Shown here one piece after another: positions 43,021-55,089 of a stretch of 64,000 nt of DNA. The position numbers were made by a program, and so were the translations under genes. This DNA comes from Rattus norvegicus (Eukaryota > Chordata > Mammalia > Rodentia > Muridae): assembly GCF_036323735.1 (NCBI RefSeq), contig NC_086031.1, positions 37,045,725-37,109,724 on the forward strand. Direction: 5' to 3'. How positions within the stretch are numbered: position 1 is the first letter of the stretch; every line of letters begins with the position of its first letter. The notes beneath the pieces are model-generated. The model made no database searches. It saw nothing but the letters and a program-made list of their open reading frames with translations, and was not told where the DNA came from.

Positions 43021-43155
43021 GAAACGAAGGAGAAAAGATAGCAAGCTGTCAACTATAGTGGTAAATGCATATAAGCTCAGAACTGAAGTGGCAACTACAA
43101 GAAGATACCTGATGGTCAATGGTGTCATAATTATACAAGTAACACTGATTGAATG

Positions 43156-43320
<165 letters not shown>

Positions 43321-43589
43321 AATATTAAAGACAAATGTTATAAAATTATCAAGATTATAAGGCTTTCCTAAAGCCTGATCTCTGCCATTCAAAAATGTCA
43401 GTTTAGATACAAGCCATACACTGAGAAAGTTCTTGAAAGAGAAAGAAATCAAAAGAAATGACAGAACTATAGATAATGGACAATATTAAAAATTTATTGA
43501 GTGTACAATGTGCTGAATACAGACATATATATGAAATTAATGGTTCCCTGAACTTCATTGTCTAACCCACAGTTTTCTCCACCTTCGTG
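43321..43589. other. No feature seen
   Basis: No recognised repeat. Confidence 0.45.
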
Positions 43590-44028
43590 AGAAGGCTTGT
43601 GGAAATAGGATCGTAGGTACATCCTTTTTCCTAAGGAGCCATGTGGGAGCCCCAGCTTGACTCTTACTCCACCAATCCCCTACCAGTTGGGACCACCTGG
43701 GGCACAGGAAGCACAGGAGTCCTGCTGGCATTAGGAACTTCCAGCCAATACCAGGGACTAGAGGTGGCTAAAAGATAGGTAAGAATACAAACACCAAGAT
43801 TCAGGGAGATAGGAAATCACCATGAGCCCAGCTATATGGACACAGACATCTGTGCATATTCTAGCAAAGCCAAAACATAAGATGATGACTTTACATCCAA
43901 TAAAATTTGTAGTAGACTCTAAAGAGAACATGAATAAATCCCATAAAGAAATACAGGAAAATATATTAAACAGGTGAAGGAAATAAATATAACTGTCCAA
44001 GAACTGAAAATGGAAATAGAGGCATTAA

Positions 44029-44091
<63 letters not shown>

Positions 44092-44783
44092 CTACATACA
44101 AGGGAAACTTGGAGGTAGAAAATCTGGAGAAGATAATGGGAACGACAACAGATACAAGCATCACCAACAGAATACAAGAGATGGAAGAAAGAAATCTCAG
44201 GCATAGAAGATATTATTGAAGAAATCTATACTTCAGTACAGCAGTCAAAAAAAGAAAAGAAAAGAAAAGAAAAAGAAGTTACAATGGAATAGATTTGAAG
44301 TTACAGAAATAAAGCCACACACTTATGGCCACTTGTTTTGACAATGAAGCTAAAAACATCCAGTGAAAAACAGACAGCATTTTCAACAAATGACGCCCTT
44401 TTAACTGGTGGTCAGAAGAATGCAAATTGATACATTCTTATCACCCTGTGCAAAGCTCAAGTCCATGTGGATCAAGGACCTCCATGCCAAAACAGATACA
44501 CAGAATCTAATAGAAGAGAAAGTGGGGAAGAGCCTGGAACACATGGGCACAAGGAAAAATTTCCTGAACGGAACACCTGAACAAAGTGGCTTATGCTCTA
44601 AGATCAACAACAGACATGGGACATCATAAAATTGAAAAGTTTCTGTAAGGCACAGGACTAAATGGCAATCCACAGATTAGGAAAAGATCTTTACCCACAC
44701 TACATCTGATAGAGGGCTAATATCCCACATATACAAAGAACACAAGAAGTTAGACTCAAGACAACCAAATAACCTATTAAAAC
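43590..44783 (+). mobile_element. L1-I, 5' part: old L1 with large internal deletion
   Basis: 5' UTR-like sequence at 43590-43900, then ORF1 N-terminal coiled-coil remnants (about 43905-44220, '..ITVQELKMEIEALKK..', '..DTSITNRIQEMEER..') with a CA array in the middle. An A/G-rich run at 44250-44276 marks a jump to the ORF2 C-terminal third (44300-44783: '..TYGHLF..', 'CRRMQIDTFLSPCAKLKSMWIKDLH'). About 3.5 kb of ORF1/ORF2 is missing. The element is interrupted at 44783 by a young L1 and continues at 46403. Confidence 0.82.
44033..44090. repeat. (CA)n microsatellite inside L1 ORF1 sequence
   Basis: About 28 CA units placed between the '..EALKK' codons and 'ccctacatacaag', exactly where normal ORF1 has an ACACAT-type stretch. 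Confidence 0.95.
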
Positions 44784-46397
44784 TAGGGAAGCATCTGGAA
44801 CACATGGGCACTGGAAAAAATTTCCTGAACAAAACACCAATGGCTTATGCTCTAAGATCAAGAATCGACAAATGGGATCTCATAAAACTGCAAAGCTTCT
44901 GTAAGGCAAAGGACACGGTGGTTAGGACAAAACGGCAACCAACAGATTGGGAAAAGATCTTTACCAATCCTACAACAGATAGAGGCCTTATATCCAAAAT
45001 ATACAAAGAACTCAAGAAGTTAGACCGCAGGGAAACAAATAACCCTATTAAAAAATGGGGTTCAGAGCTAAACAAAGAATTCACAGCTGAGGAATGCCGA
45101 ATGGCTGAGAAACACCTAAAGAAATGTTCAACATCTTTAGTCATAAGGGAAATGCAAATCAAAACAACCCTGAGATTTCACCTCACACCAGTGAGAATGG
45201 CTAAGATCAAAAACTCAGGTGACAGCAGATGCTGGCGAGGATGTGGAGAAAGAGGAACACTCCTCCATTGTTGGTGGGATTGCAGACTGGTAAAACCACT
45301 CTGGAAATCAGTCTGGAGGTTCCTCAGAAAATTGGACATTGAACTGCCTGAGGATCCAGTTATACCTCTCTTGGGCATATACCCAAAAGATGCCTCAACA
45401 TATAAAAGAGACACGTGCTCCACTATGTTCATCGCAGCCTTATTTATAATAGCCAGAAGCTGGAAAGAACCGAGATGCCCTTCAACAGAGGAATGGATAC
45501 AGAAAATGTGGTACATCTACACAATGGAATATTACTCAGCTATCAAAAACAACGAGTCTATGAAATTCGTAGGCAAATGGTTGGAACTGGAAAATATCAT
45601 CCTGAGTGAGCTAACCCAATCACAGAAAGACATACATGGTATGCACTCATTGATAAGTGGCTATTAGCCCAAATGCTTGAATTACCCTAGATCCCTAGAA
45701 CAAACGAAACTCAAGACGGATGATCAAAATGTGAATGCTTCACTCCTTCTTTAAATGAGGAAAAAGAATACCCTTGGCAGGGAAGGGAGAGGCAAAGATT
45801 AAAACAGAGACTGAACGAACACCCATTCAGAGCCTGCCCCACATGTGGCCCATACATATACAGCCACCCAATTGGACAAGATGGATGAAGCAAAGAAGTG
45901 CAGACCGACAGGAGCCGGATGTAGATCGCTCCTGAGAGACACAGCCAGAATACAGCAAATACAGAGGCGAATGCCAGCAGCAAACCACTGAGCTGAGAAT
46001 AGGTCCCCCGTTGAAGGAATCAGAGAAAGAACTGGAAGAGCTTGAAGGGGCTCGCGACCCCAAAAGTACAACAATGTCAAGCAACCAGAGCTTCCAGGGA
46101 CTAAGCCACTACCTAAAGACTATATATGGACTGACCCTGGACTCTGACCCCATAGGTAGCAATGAATATCCTAGTAAGAGCACCAGTGGAAGGGGAAGCC
46201 CTGGGTCCTGCTAAGACTGAACCCCCAGTGAACTAGACTATGGGGGGAGGGCGGCAATGGGGGGAGGGTTGGGAGGGGAACACCCATAAGGAAGGGGAGG
46301 GGGGAGGGGGATTTTGCCCGGAAACCGGGAAAGGGAATAACACTTGAAATGTATATAAGAAATACTCAAGTTAATAAAAAAATAAAAAATAAAAAAA
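44784..46397 (+). mobile_element. Young 5'-truncated L1 nested in L1-I
   Basis: 1.6 kb: last third of ORF2 from 'tagggaagcatctggaacac' onward, complete 3' UTR (45668-46370) and a TAAAAAA-type tail to 46397. The left flank AAAAC-TAGG (44779-44787) and right flank AAAACATAGG (46398-46407) suggest a short target-site duplication with one changed base and microhomology at the 5' junction. The copy is close to the youngest sequence in the window. The 3' UTR polypurine stretch (46240-46315) has many GGGG runs. Confidence 0.93.
44804..45667 (+). pseudogene. L1 ORF2 C-terminal fragment, 287 codons still open
   Basis: Corresponds to the last roughly 290 residues of ORF2p; the first Met of the open stretch is internal (MGTGKNFLNKTPMAYALRSRIDKWD..). 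It contains the full C-terminal cysteine/histidine motif, C-x3-C-x7-H-x4-C ('RCWRGCGERGTLLHCWWDC'), and ends in the normal '..HSLISGY' plus TAG. No endonuclease or reverse transcriptase domain is present and no promoter is attached, so this is not a gene. Its openness reflects recent insertion. Confidence 0.93.
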
Positions 46398-46402
46398 AAA
46401 AC

Positions 46403-47580
46403 ATAGGATACAGAAATAAAGAATTCTCAACTGAGGGATTTCAAATGGCTGAGAAACACTTACAGAAATGTTCAACATTTTTAGTCATCAGGGAAATGCA
46501 AATCAAGACAACTCTGAGATTCCACCTCACACCAGTCAGAATGTGTAAGATCAAAAATTCAGGTGACAGCAGATGCTGGTGAGGATGTGCCAAAAGAGGA
46601 ACACTCCTCCATTGTTGGTGGAATTGCAAGTTGGTACAACCACTCTGGAAATCAGTCTGTTGGTTTCACAGAAAATTGGGCATAGTACTACCTGAGGACC
46701 CAGCTATACCACTCCGAGTATGTACCCAAAAGATGCTCAAACATGTAACAAGGGCATACTCTCCATTATGTTCATACCTGCCTTATTTATCTCAGAAATG
46801 GAAACAACCCAGATATCCCTCAACAAAGGAACAGAATCAGAAAATGTGGACCATTTACACAGTGGTGTACTATCCAGCTATAAAAACAATGACTTCATTA
46901 AATTTGCAGGCAAATGGATGGAACTAGAAAGTGTCATCCTGAGTTAGGTAACCTAGTCACAAAAGAACACAGTTGTTATGTGATCACTGATAAGTGAATG
47001 TTAGGAAAAAAGCTTGGAATACACACGGAACAACTCACAGACCATATGAAGCTCAAGAAGAAGGAAGACCAAAGTGTGGATGCTTCAGTCCTACCTAGAA
47101 TGGGGAACAAAATAAAAATGGGAGGTAGAGGGTCAGAGAGTCATGGGAGGAAGGGAGGAGAGGAAGAGGAAAAGGGGGGACATGATCAGGTGTGGGAGAA
47201 GACAGGGGAGATCTACAGAGGATCAGGTAATTGAAAAGAGGCATGCAGGAATTGTGGGTAGAAACTGGAAACCAGAAAGTTCCAGGTGCCAGGAAAGCAA
47301 GAGTCTCCCAGGACCCAACAAGAATGACATTAGCTGAAATACCCAAAAATGGAGAAAGAGAACCAGTAGGGACCGTATGCAGAGGTTAGACACAGTCCCT
47401 GGTTGAAGGATAGGGCCACGCAACCATCTCCAAAATTTTAACCCAGAAATGTTCCTGTCTAAAGGAAATCCAGGGACAAAGGAATAGAGCAGAGACTGAA
47501 GGAAAGGCCATTCAGATACTGTCTTTCCTTGGCATTCATCACATATGCAAACACCAAAACTAGATACTATTGCTGATGCC
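46403..47580 (+). mobile_element. L1-I, 3' part (end of ORF2 and 3' UTR)
   Basis: Resumes ORF2 ('..NKEFSTEGFQMAEKHLQKCSTFLVIREMQIKTTLRFHLTPVRM') directly after the young insert and contains the cysteine-rich domain with gaps. ORF2 ends near 46995. The 3' UTR (46996-47580) has purine-rich sequence at 47120-47215 and is then met by another L1 insertion at 47595. It is clearly older than the nested copy. Confidence 0.83.
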
Positions 47581-47594
47581 ACAAGATCTTTTTT

Positions 47595-47941
47595 TTTTTT
47601 TTATTAACTTGAGTATTTCTTATATACATTTCGAGTGTTATTCCCTTTCCCGGTTTCCGGGCAAACATCCCCCTCCCCCCTCCCCTTCCTTATGGGTGTT
47701 CCCCTCCCAACCCTCCCCCCATTGCCGCCCTTTCCCCACCAGTCTAGTTCACTGGGGGTTCAGTCTTAGCAGGACCCAGGGCTTCCCCTTCCACTGGTGC
47801 TCTTACTAGGATATTCATTGCTACCTATGGGGTCAGAGTCCAGGGTCAGTCCATGTATAGTCTTTAGGTAGTGGCTTAGTCCCTGGAAGCTCTGGTTGCT
47901 TGGCATTGTTGTACTTTTGGGGTCTCGAGCCCCTTCAAGCT
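47595..47941 (-). mobile_element. Young L1 3' UTR fragment with 14-bp target-site duplication
   Basis: Minus-strand 3' UTR with the poly-A tail (T run from 47589), G-rich part (C-rich on plus, 47667-47740) and the 'ggggctcgagacccc'-type block near 47925. Flanked by ACAAGATCTTTTTT at 47581-47594 and 47942-47955; site TTTTTT/AAAA. Nearly identical to the 3' UTRs of the 21.1 and 44.8 kb copies. Confidence 0.95.
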
Positions 47942-47955
47942 ACAAGATCTTTTTT

Positions 47956-50405
47956 AAAATTGTCCTTATTCTATGTCACAAAGCAAGCTGTAGCAGTACA
48001 AAAGATTGAAGTAACTTCTTTCATCTTATCAGATCATTGTGGATTAAAGCAGGATTTCAACAAACAAGAGAAACAAACAAATAAACAAACAAACAAACAA
48101 AAAGCCTGCAAAATCATGGAAACTGAAGAACTCACAACTGATTGACCACTGAGTCAAGGAAGAAATAAAGAAATGTAAAACTTTCAATAATTCTATGGAA
48201 ATAAAGGCACAATATACCCAATCTTCTAGAAAACAACGGAAACAGTGGTAAGAGAAAATTTCTTAGTATCAAATACCTTCATAAAGAAATTTTAGAGTTC
48301 TCATACTAGTCATACCTAAAAGCTGTAAAACAAAAAGAAGCAAACACACCCAAGGGAAGAGCTGTCAGAAAATAATCAGATTCGAGGAGTGAGATCAGCA
48401 AATTAGAAACAGAAAGAAAAATACAAAGGATCAACTAAACCAAGATCTGCTTCTTAGGGAAAGCAATGATAGAAAAATCTCTAGCTAATCTAACAAAAGG
48501 CAGAGGGAGAGGGAGAGGGAGAGAGGCAAAGCAAACAACAAACAGACAGTAAAACAGAACTAAAAAGGTGAAAAGGGGGATACAGCAACAGACACACAGG
48601 AAACCCCAAGAATCATTAGATCTTAATTCGACAGCCTGTACTACCTAAAAGTGGAAAAATCTAAACAAAATGAATGCTTTTCTTGATAGATACCACTTAT
48701 AAAAATTAAATCAAGTTCAGATAAATTATTCTAAAGTTCTTATAATCCTTAGGGAAATAGAAGCAGTTATTAAAATCTCCCAACCAAAAAAATTAAAACA
48801 ATACCAGGACCAGATTGTTTTAGTGCAGAATTCTAATAGATATTCAAAGAAGAGCTAGGACCAATACATAAGTGATTCCATGAAATAGAAACAGAAGGAA
48901 CATTGCCATACTCATTCTTTGAAGCAATAGTCACCCTGACACTTAAATCATATAAAGACTCAGTAAAGAAAGAGAACTTTAAACCAATTTCACTTATGAA
49001 TATTGATACAAAGATACTCAATAAACTATTAGCAAACTGAATCCAAGAACACATTAAAAAGATCACCCACGGATGCAGGGATGGTTCATCATGCAAAATT
49101 CCATCAACATAATTCACCATATAAACAAACTGAAAAATAAAAAGCCACATGACCATCATGATAGATGCCTTTGATAAAATCCAATCACCTTTCACGCAAA
49201 AAGTCTTACATCAGGGATATAAGGTACATACCTAAACATAATAAAGGCAATGTGCATCAAGTCAATAGTCAACATCAAATTAAGTGGAGAGAAACTTAAT
49301 ATCCTTACACTGAAATCATGAACAAGCAATGTTGCCCACTCTCTCTGTTTCTACTCAACATTGTACTTTAAAGTCTAGCACAGCAGTAAGACAACAAAAA
49401 GAGATACTAATTGGAAAGGACGAGGCCAAATTATTGATATTCACATATGATATGATATTATACAGAAATGACTTCAAAAATTCTACCAGAGAATGCATAG
49501 AGCAGAAAAACACCTTTATCAGAGTGTCTGATACAAAATCAAGTCAAAAAAACATATTAGACCTCATTTATACAAAAAATAAATTGGCTAAGATAAAAAT
49601 TATGGAAACAATGCCCTTTACAATAGCTTCAAATAATATAAAGTATCTTGATGTAACTCTAGCCAGGCAAGGGAAAAACCTGTATGACAAGAATGTCAAC
49701 TATCTAAGGGAAGAAATTGAGGAAAATATCAGAAGATGGAAAGATCTTCCATGGTCATGGATCAGCAGTATTAACATATTTAAAATGGCCATCCTACCAA
49801 AAGCAATCCACATTCAGTGCAATCCCCATAAAAATTCCAGCACAATTCTTTACAGACCTTGAAAACAAAATTCTCACACCCATATGGGAAAAAAAACACA
49901 GGAAAGGTAAAACAATATTGTACAATAAAAGAACTTCTGTAGGTATGACTATTCCTGATTTCAAGCTGTACTAGAGCGTAATAGGAATAAAATCCACATA
50001 TTATTCACATAAAAACCCGACAAGATGATAAATGGAATAGAACTGAGGACCCAGTTTGACACCCACACACCTATAGACACTTGATTTTTGATAAAGAAGT
50101 AAAAAAATATACAATGGAAAACAAAGAAAGCATATTCAACAAATACTGCTTGTCTAACTGAATGTCTGCACGTAAGGCAATGCAAATAGATCCATATTTA
50201 CCCCTCACACAAAACTCAAGTCCAAGTGAATCAAAGACCTCAACATAAAACTGTATACAGTAAGCTAAGAGAAATTGGAGACCTTCTTTGAACACTTTGA
50301 CACAGAAGACAAATTTCTGAACAGAACACCTATAGTTCAGGTACTAAGGTCAACAATTAATAAGCGGGACCTCAACAAACTGAAAAGCCTCTGTGAGGGT
50401 AAGAT
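47956..50405 (+). mobile_element. L1-J: old L1 ORF2 (late endonuclease to C-terminal region)
   Basis: Starts in the end of the endonuclease domain ('..FILSDHCGLKQDFN..', about 48020) with a CAAA array at 48068-48102. The reverse transcriptase region (48640-49850) follows with '..PGPDCFSAEF'-like, 'DAFDKIQSPF'-like and a degenerate FADD box ('LLIFTYDMILYRN', near 49430-49460; the two Asp are not both present). It continues to '..RRWKDLPWSWISSINIFKMAILPKAIH' (49735-49810) and beyond to about 50400. Strongly diverged, with stops throughout. A small GGGAGA array lies at 48504-48526. Confidence 0.85.
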
Positions 50406-50690
50406 ATAGAACTTGGGGGGATCTCAGGAGTCTATGGGGTGACGCTAGCTGAGTATCCTAGAAGAAGAGGATATGGAAATGAAGTGGCTACCTCCTATAG
50501 CTAGGAGACTCTCCCATGGAGGAAGCAGAGCTTCAACCCAACTACTGCCAAAGACCAGTTTTGCACCAGAGCGTAAATTGAGGCAGGCAGCTGATGATGG
50601 GTCTGTTCTAGATACTAACAAGTGCTAGTGCCAAGGGCAGCCAGTGATTAGTGAACTTTTCTCTGAGTGAACAAATCTTAATTTACTGGG
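50406..50690 (+). mobile_element. Probable L1-J 3' UTR
   Basis: 'gaagaagaggatatggaaat', 'ctcctatagctaggagac' and 'ggaagcagagcttcaaccc' resemble Lx-type 3' UTR sequence directly following ORF2 debris. The family assignment is an inference from position. Confidence 0.5.
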
Positions 50691-50768
50691 TCTGGCACTT
50701 CCTGTGGCCAGCAAAATCTCTGAAGTATATTCACTCCTGGGGACCAGCACGAAAGAAAAGGAAAGGGA

Positions 50769-50771
<3 letters not shown>

Positions 50772-50825
<54 letters not shown>

Positions 50826-51020
50826 TATTTGGTGTATGGAGCAAGCTCCAGCACACACCCAAGAAAGAAAGCTTTACACACACACACACACACACACATA
50901 CACACACATGTGTATATATATGTATATATATACATACGTGTATATATATGTATATATGTATATATATGTATATATATATATATGAATACGTGTATATATA
51001 CATACACACACACACACATA
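50772..51020. repeat. Compound CA/TA/TG microsatellite cluster
   Basis: (CA)n at 50772-50820, a second (CA)n at 50877-50906, then TATG/TATA-rich alternating DNA at 50907-51004 and a third CA block at 51004-51018. Open frames across it encode Thr-His or Tyr-Ile runs only. Confidence 0.95.
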
Positions 51021-52014
51021 TTAGATGTACAGAACAACATTACAATACACTCTCACACAAACCTCACAAATACATTCACATAGTTGATGGATGGAACGAC
51101 CAATGTTCCAACCTCCCTACAATTTAGTTTTTCTTCCATACCTTATATATATCCCAGCAAAATCTTTCAAGCAGTGTAAATTTACAATGTGATTACATTT
51201 TAGTTATCTTCTAGAGAATTATTGTGAAAAAACTGTGTGTTCCCAAATAACATTACAAGAAATAATATTACTTAGTACAGGTAAAGGAAACAAATTATTC
51301 CCAAGAACCCACATACATTTGTAACTAAGCAACTTGTTATAGATTAACAAAGTGGAAGCAATGATGCAGTTTTCTCAGCCAGTTTCTCTTATTAGCTGGC
51401 AGCCATTTGCAGTTACAAAGAAAGAAATAATTATTTTATTATTTATCTTTAAAAGTACTTTTGTTAAAATCTTACAAGAATCACAAATCTAAACTTTTTT
51501 ATAAAAATCAGTGATATCTACCTTAAATCCTCAAAATCATATCTACTTGTCAGCAGTCCTTAATAAACCATGTCAGGAAGCTGACGGCAAAAATGGGTAT
51601 AAGATATCAATTATACCCAGTCTAGCCACAGTGAGAGTCATGCCATCCATTGTCCTTATTCCCTGACCATAAATCTACCTAGCTTACCTAACTAGTAAAA
51701 GTGTGCCTTTCTGAACTGCAAATTGTTCCCCAAGATTTTCTCCATCACAGCCAGTAGTAAAAACATCTCAACCTAACTTCATTAACAATTTTTTTTCTAA
51801 GTGTGGTGGTCAACCATATTTTTTTCCCTAGGGTGGTGACTGAATCATTAATGTGTTCCAGTAGCAAGGTCTGAAAGCTATTAAGAATTATTGTTAAGAC
51901 TGCCATAAATAGAGTCAAGTGACGGAATGTAAGTCCTCTTAAAGTTTTCATATAATTCTTATATCAAGAGGGGTATTAAGGTAGCAAGCAGAGCAAGACT
52001 CCATAACAGTATGA
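51021..52014. other. No feature seen
   Basis: About 1 kb of AT-rich sequence without recognised repeats or coding signal. Confidence 0.5.
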
Positions 52015-52740
52015 AATCCTCAGGACACATGGTCCTCGGGATCGTGCCCGAGGCTCACCCACTGTGGCTGTGGTAATGTGTGAGTTTCATTCCATGAGTT
52101 CTAAAGCCATTTGCTACTCCTCCTGCATGGGACTCGGCAACCCACAAAAACTCCCAGTTCTGCCTACAATATGAGAAGGGATAAAATGGAACAGAGATTG
52201 AGGGGACAGTCAACCAATGTCTGACCCAACTTGAGACCCATCCCATGTGAGATAGCCAATCCCTAACAGCTATTAATGATACTCTTCTATGCTTGCAGAC
52301 AGGTGCCTAGCATAACTGTATCCTGAAAGGCTTCATGCAGCAGTGGATGGAAACTGAGGCAGGGACTCACAGCCAAATATCAGACGAGATGGGTGAGTTT
52401 TTTGGAAAAATGGGGTTATGACTGAGGGCCAGAGGGGTCAAAGACACTACAAGACACATAGTCAACTAACCTAGGGCCTTGGGGGCTCACAGAGACTGAA
52501 CAAACAACCAAAGTGTGTGCAGGGGCAGGACCTAGGCTCTCTACACACTTGTAGCAGATATGCAGTTTGGACTTCACGTGGGACCCCTCAGAATTAAAGC
52601 AGGGTCTGTCTTTGACTCTTACCTCCCATTAGATCCACCTTCCCCTAACTGGGCTGCCAGGTTGGACTTAGGTGGAGGAGGATATACTTAGTCCTGTTTC
52701 TTTCAACTTGATTTCCCAAACAGGAACTTTATCTTAGGGT
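52015..52740 (+). mobile_element. Lx-type L1 3' UTR
   Basis: 'gacccatcccatgtgagatag', 'ctatgcttgcagacaggtgcc' and 'tctctacacacttgtagcag' are shared with the Lx element at 57110-57780 ('acacatcccatgtgagag', 'ctatgcttgcagacaggaac', 'cctctacacatttgtag'). The two are therefore the same 3' UTR family. ORF2 sequence is not attached on the left. Confidence 0.72.
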
Positions 52741-53280
52741 GAAGAAATCACAGGCAGCATGTGCACTTGACCAAGTCTATGCTTCTGGGAGCACCTAAAT
52801 GACAAGATATTAGGCAAGAGAAAGCCAGCAGAGAATTCTTTTTGGCAGGTTTTATGTGAAAGGATAGGAAAGATATCCTGTAAAGTAGTAATAAAACTTA
52901 GATGATGTCTAGGTAAGGTTCTGCAACTGGAGCACTTAATTAATTAGGAATACTGGGTGGGGGTGAGACCTGTGTGACAGAAGACACATTGCTGTGACTG
53001 ACCTGCACACCTAACGTATCTACACTAGACTCCTGTTCTAGCAAAAACATAAATCAAAGTCTCCTGTATATGACTGTTCTGTTTTGTCTTCATGACTATT
53101 TAATTTTGGGGAAACACATTGTCCTTACATATTAGACAAAAGAACTTAAAACTATTTCAACAGAAATCTAATGGTATGAGATGTTTTGAACTCTTTATAT
53201 CTTAAAAACATTGTCAAGCAAACTCTTGACTGAGGTTTCCCAATGCTCTAAGGTAGATACTGCTGTTATTCTGTATTTAC
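52741..53280. other. No feature seen
   Basis: No recognised repeat or gene. Confidence 0.5.
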
Positions 53281-53292
53281 AACTGAAAATAA

Positions 53293-53495
53293 TGGGAGAC
53301 TGGAGAGGAGACTCAGAGGTTTGGAGCACTGACAGCTCTTCCAGAGATCCTGAGTTCAAATCCCAAACACCACATGGTGACTCACAAACATCTGTAATGG
53401 GATTTGATGCCTTCTTCTGCTATTTCTGAAGAGAGTAACAGTGTACTCACATACACAAAATAAATAAATACATCTTTAAAACAAAAAAATCAAAC
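53293..53495 (+). mobile_element. B2 SINE with probable 12-bp target-site duplication
   Basis: 'gactggagaggagactcag', 'tcctgagttcaaatccc' (B box), 'cacatggtgactcacaaac' and 'AAATAAATAAA' at the end. Flanks AACTGAAAATAA (53281-53292) and AAATGAAAATAA (53496-53507) differ at one base. Confidence 0.88.
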
Positions 53496-53689
53496 AAATG
53501 AAAATAACAGAATGTCTATGGAATGCAGTAAGTTCACATGTACAACCTCAGGAGTTGATCAGATTGATTAATCCAGTGATTTCAGGACAACTGAGCTGTT
53601 TCATTATGATTTTTGTATACTTCCTCATACAGTAACAAGAAGGCTGCTAGAGATATGCCAATTATGTTATTGTAAATTATTAAGAGGTC

Positions 53690-53780
53690 CATGAAGGGCA
53701 GTAGGTAGACAATAAAGTTCTTGGGTTCCATGCATGAGGTTCCAGGGTCAATCCCCCAAACTACAAGAAAATATAAATTT
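53690..53780 (+). mobile_element. Old ID-like SINE
   Basis: 'gtaggtagacaataaagttc', 'catgcatgaggttccagggtc' and 'aatccccc' fit a diverged A box to B box segment of an ID/B4 head, followed by A-rich DNA. Confidence 0.5.
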
Positions 53781-53844
53781 TTTAAATGTTGTGAAATAAC
53801 TTGAAGACATTTGTAGTAAGGATCTTGTCAGTTCATTTTTTAAA

Positions 53845-54018
53845 TTGTATATATTTATTTTCCGTGCACAGGCAATGTCACAGTGAGTCATTAAGTGGAA
53901 ATCAGTGGTCAATTGTTGGAGTCAGTTTCCTCCTTCAATTTGTAGTCCTAGTGATTGAATGCAAGTCATCAAGTTTGGCAGCAAGTGCCTTACCCACAGA
54001 GACATTTGACTGGCCTTA
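53845..54018 (-). mobile_element. B3 SINE (minus)
   Basis: The complement reads 'ggccagtcaaatgtctctgt', 'gggtaaggcacttgctgcc', then a B-box-like 'tgcattcaatcac' and a long middle ending near 'gtgcacggaaaataaat'. Good B3 order, moderately diverged. Confidence 0.82.
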
Positions 54019-55089
54019 GTCTATTTATTTGAAACAAGTAGAAAATAGTTTACCTAGAATTTAGTAAGCACTTTCCCCTTTCACTTTATTTAGGGCACTC
54101 TTTATTATGACAGTCTCACACTCACAGAGATTAGCATTAACATAACTGATTGGTATCAATTTGAATACATTCCCTAGAAATGGGTACTTTTCTATCTGAT
54201 TCTTGACAATCTCTCAGCTATTTTAACAAATAGGAAGATTAAACATCTGTCAGTTTGGGAACCAGCACATCTGCCTCACTTATGCACAAATACATTCAAC
54301 TGAGAAATTAAATAAAGTTAACAATGAGCTTGACTTGTCTTTGAAAATGTTCATTTTACATCATTCTGACTTTATTTTATCTTATTTTAATTATATTATC
54401 TTATATTATCTTATTTTATTATTATATTTTTATATTTTCTAATGAGAGAGAAAGAAAGAGTGCAGATTTGAATGGGTTGGGATGGCAAAGACCTGGAAAG
54501 AGTATAAAGATGGAAATCATTATATGTTACATGAAAGAAAATCTATTTTCAATAAAAATAGTTGAATATTGACATCTGAAAAAGACATTTCTAATAGTGT
54601 AATAAATGAAAGCAAAATTATAGTAAATCCAAATTTAATAAAATTATAGTTTTGGTTAAGAAGATTTCAATCTTTTGATGGTTACAGATTTAAAGCAGAT
54701 TTATGAAAGTGATGAAAAGCCTTAAATGTTTATGATGCAATATAATTATACCTATAAAAAGAACTTGATTAAAGACATATGTGAATAGGTGAAGGGTAGA
54801 TAGACATGGGTATTTTCAGAAGATAATATGACATTAAGATTGCCAAACATATACTAAACAAACCATGTACTAAGTCATAATGTTCATCAACAAAATTGTA
54901 GAAGATAGATAATATTAATGATAAATTAAACACAAATTATAAATAGGCAAAATCAAGCTAAAATATTGAAAGCAAAAATAGCAAGACCAAATGAAATATA
55001 TATCACACTAGTAATCTTAAGATTGGACCAAAGTGGCTACAAACAAGTTATTCAGGCACAGAGTTTAAGCGCACTACTGAGGGGTATGG
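54019..55089. other. No gene; AT-rich with a TTATTTTATC-type patch
   Basis: About 1 kb, strongly AT-rich. A low-complexity TTATTTTATC-like array lies at 54368-54440. No mobile element recognised. Confidence 0.55.

Noticed and set aside
44804..45667. 287-codon open frame as a possible host gene
   Set aside because: It is the C-terminal end of L1 ORF2 in a truncated young L1, with no promoter or start of its own.
50651..51127. 158-codon open frame and overlapping minus-strand frames
   Set aside because: Made of Thr-His and Tyr-Ile runs from CA/TA arrays.
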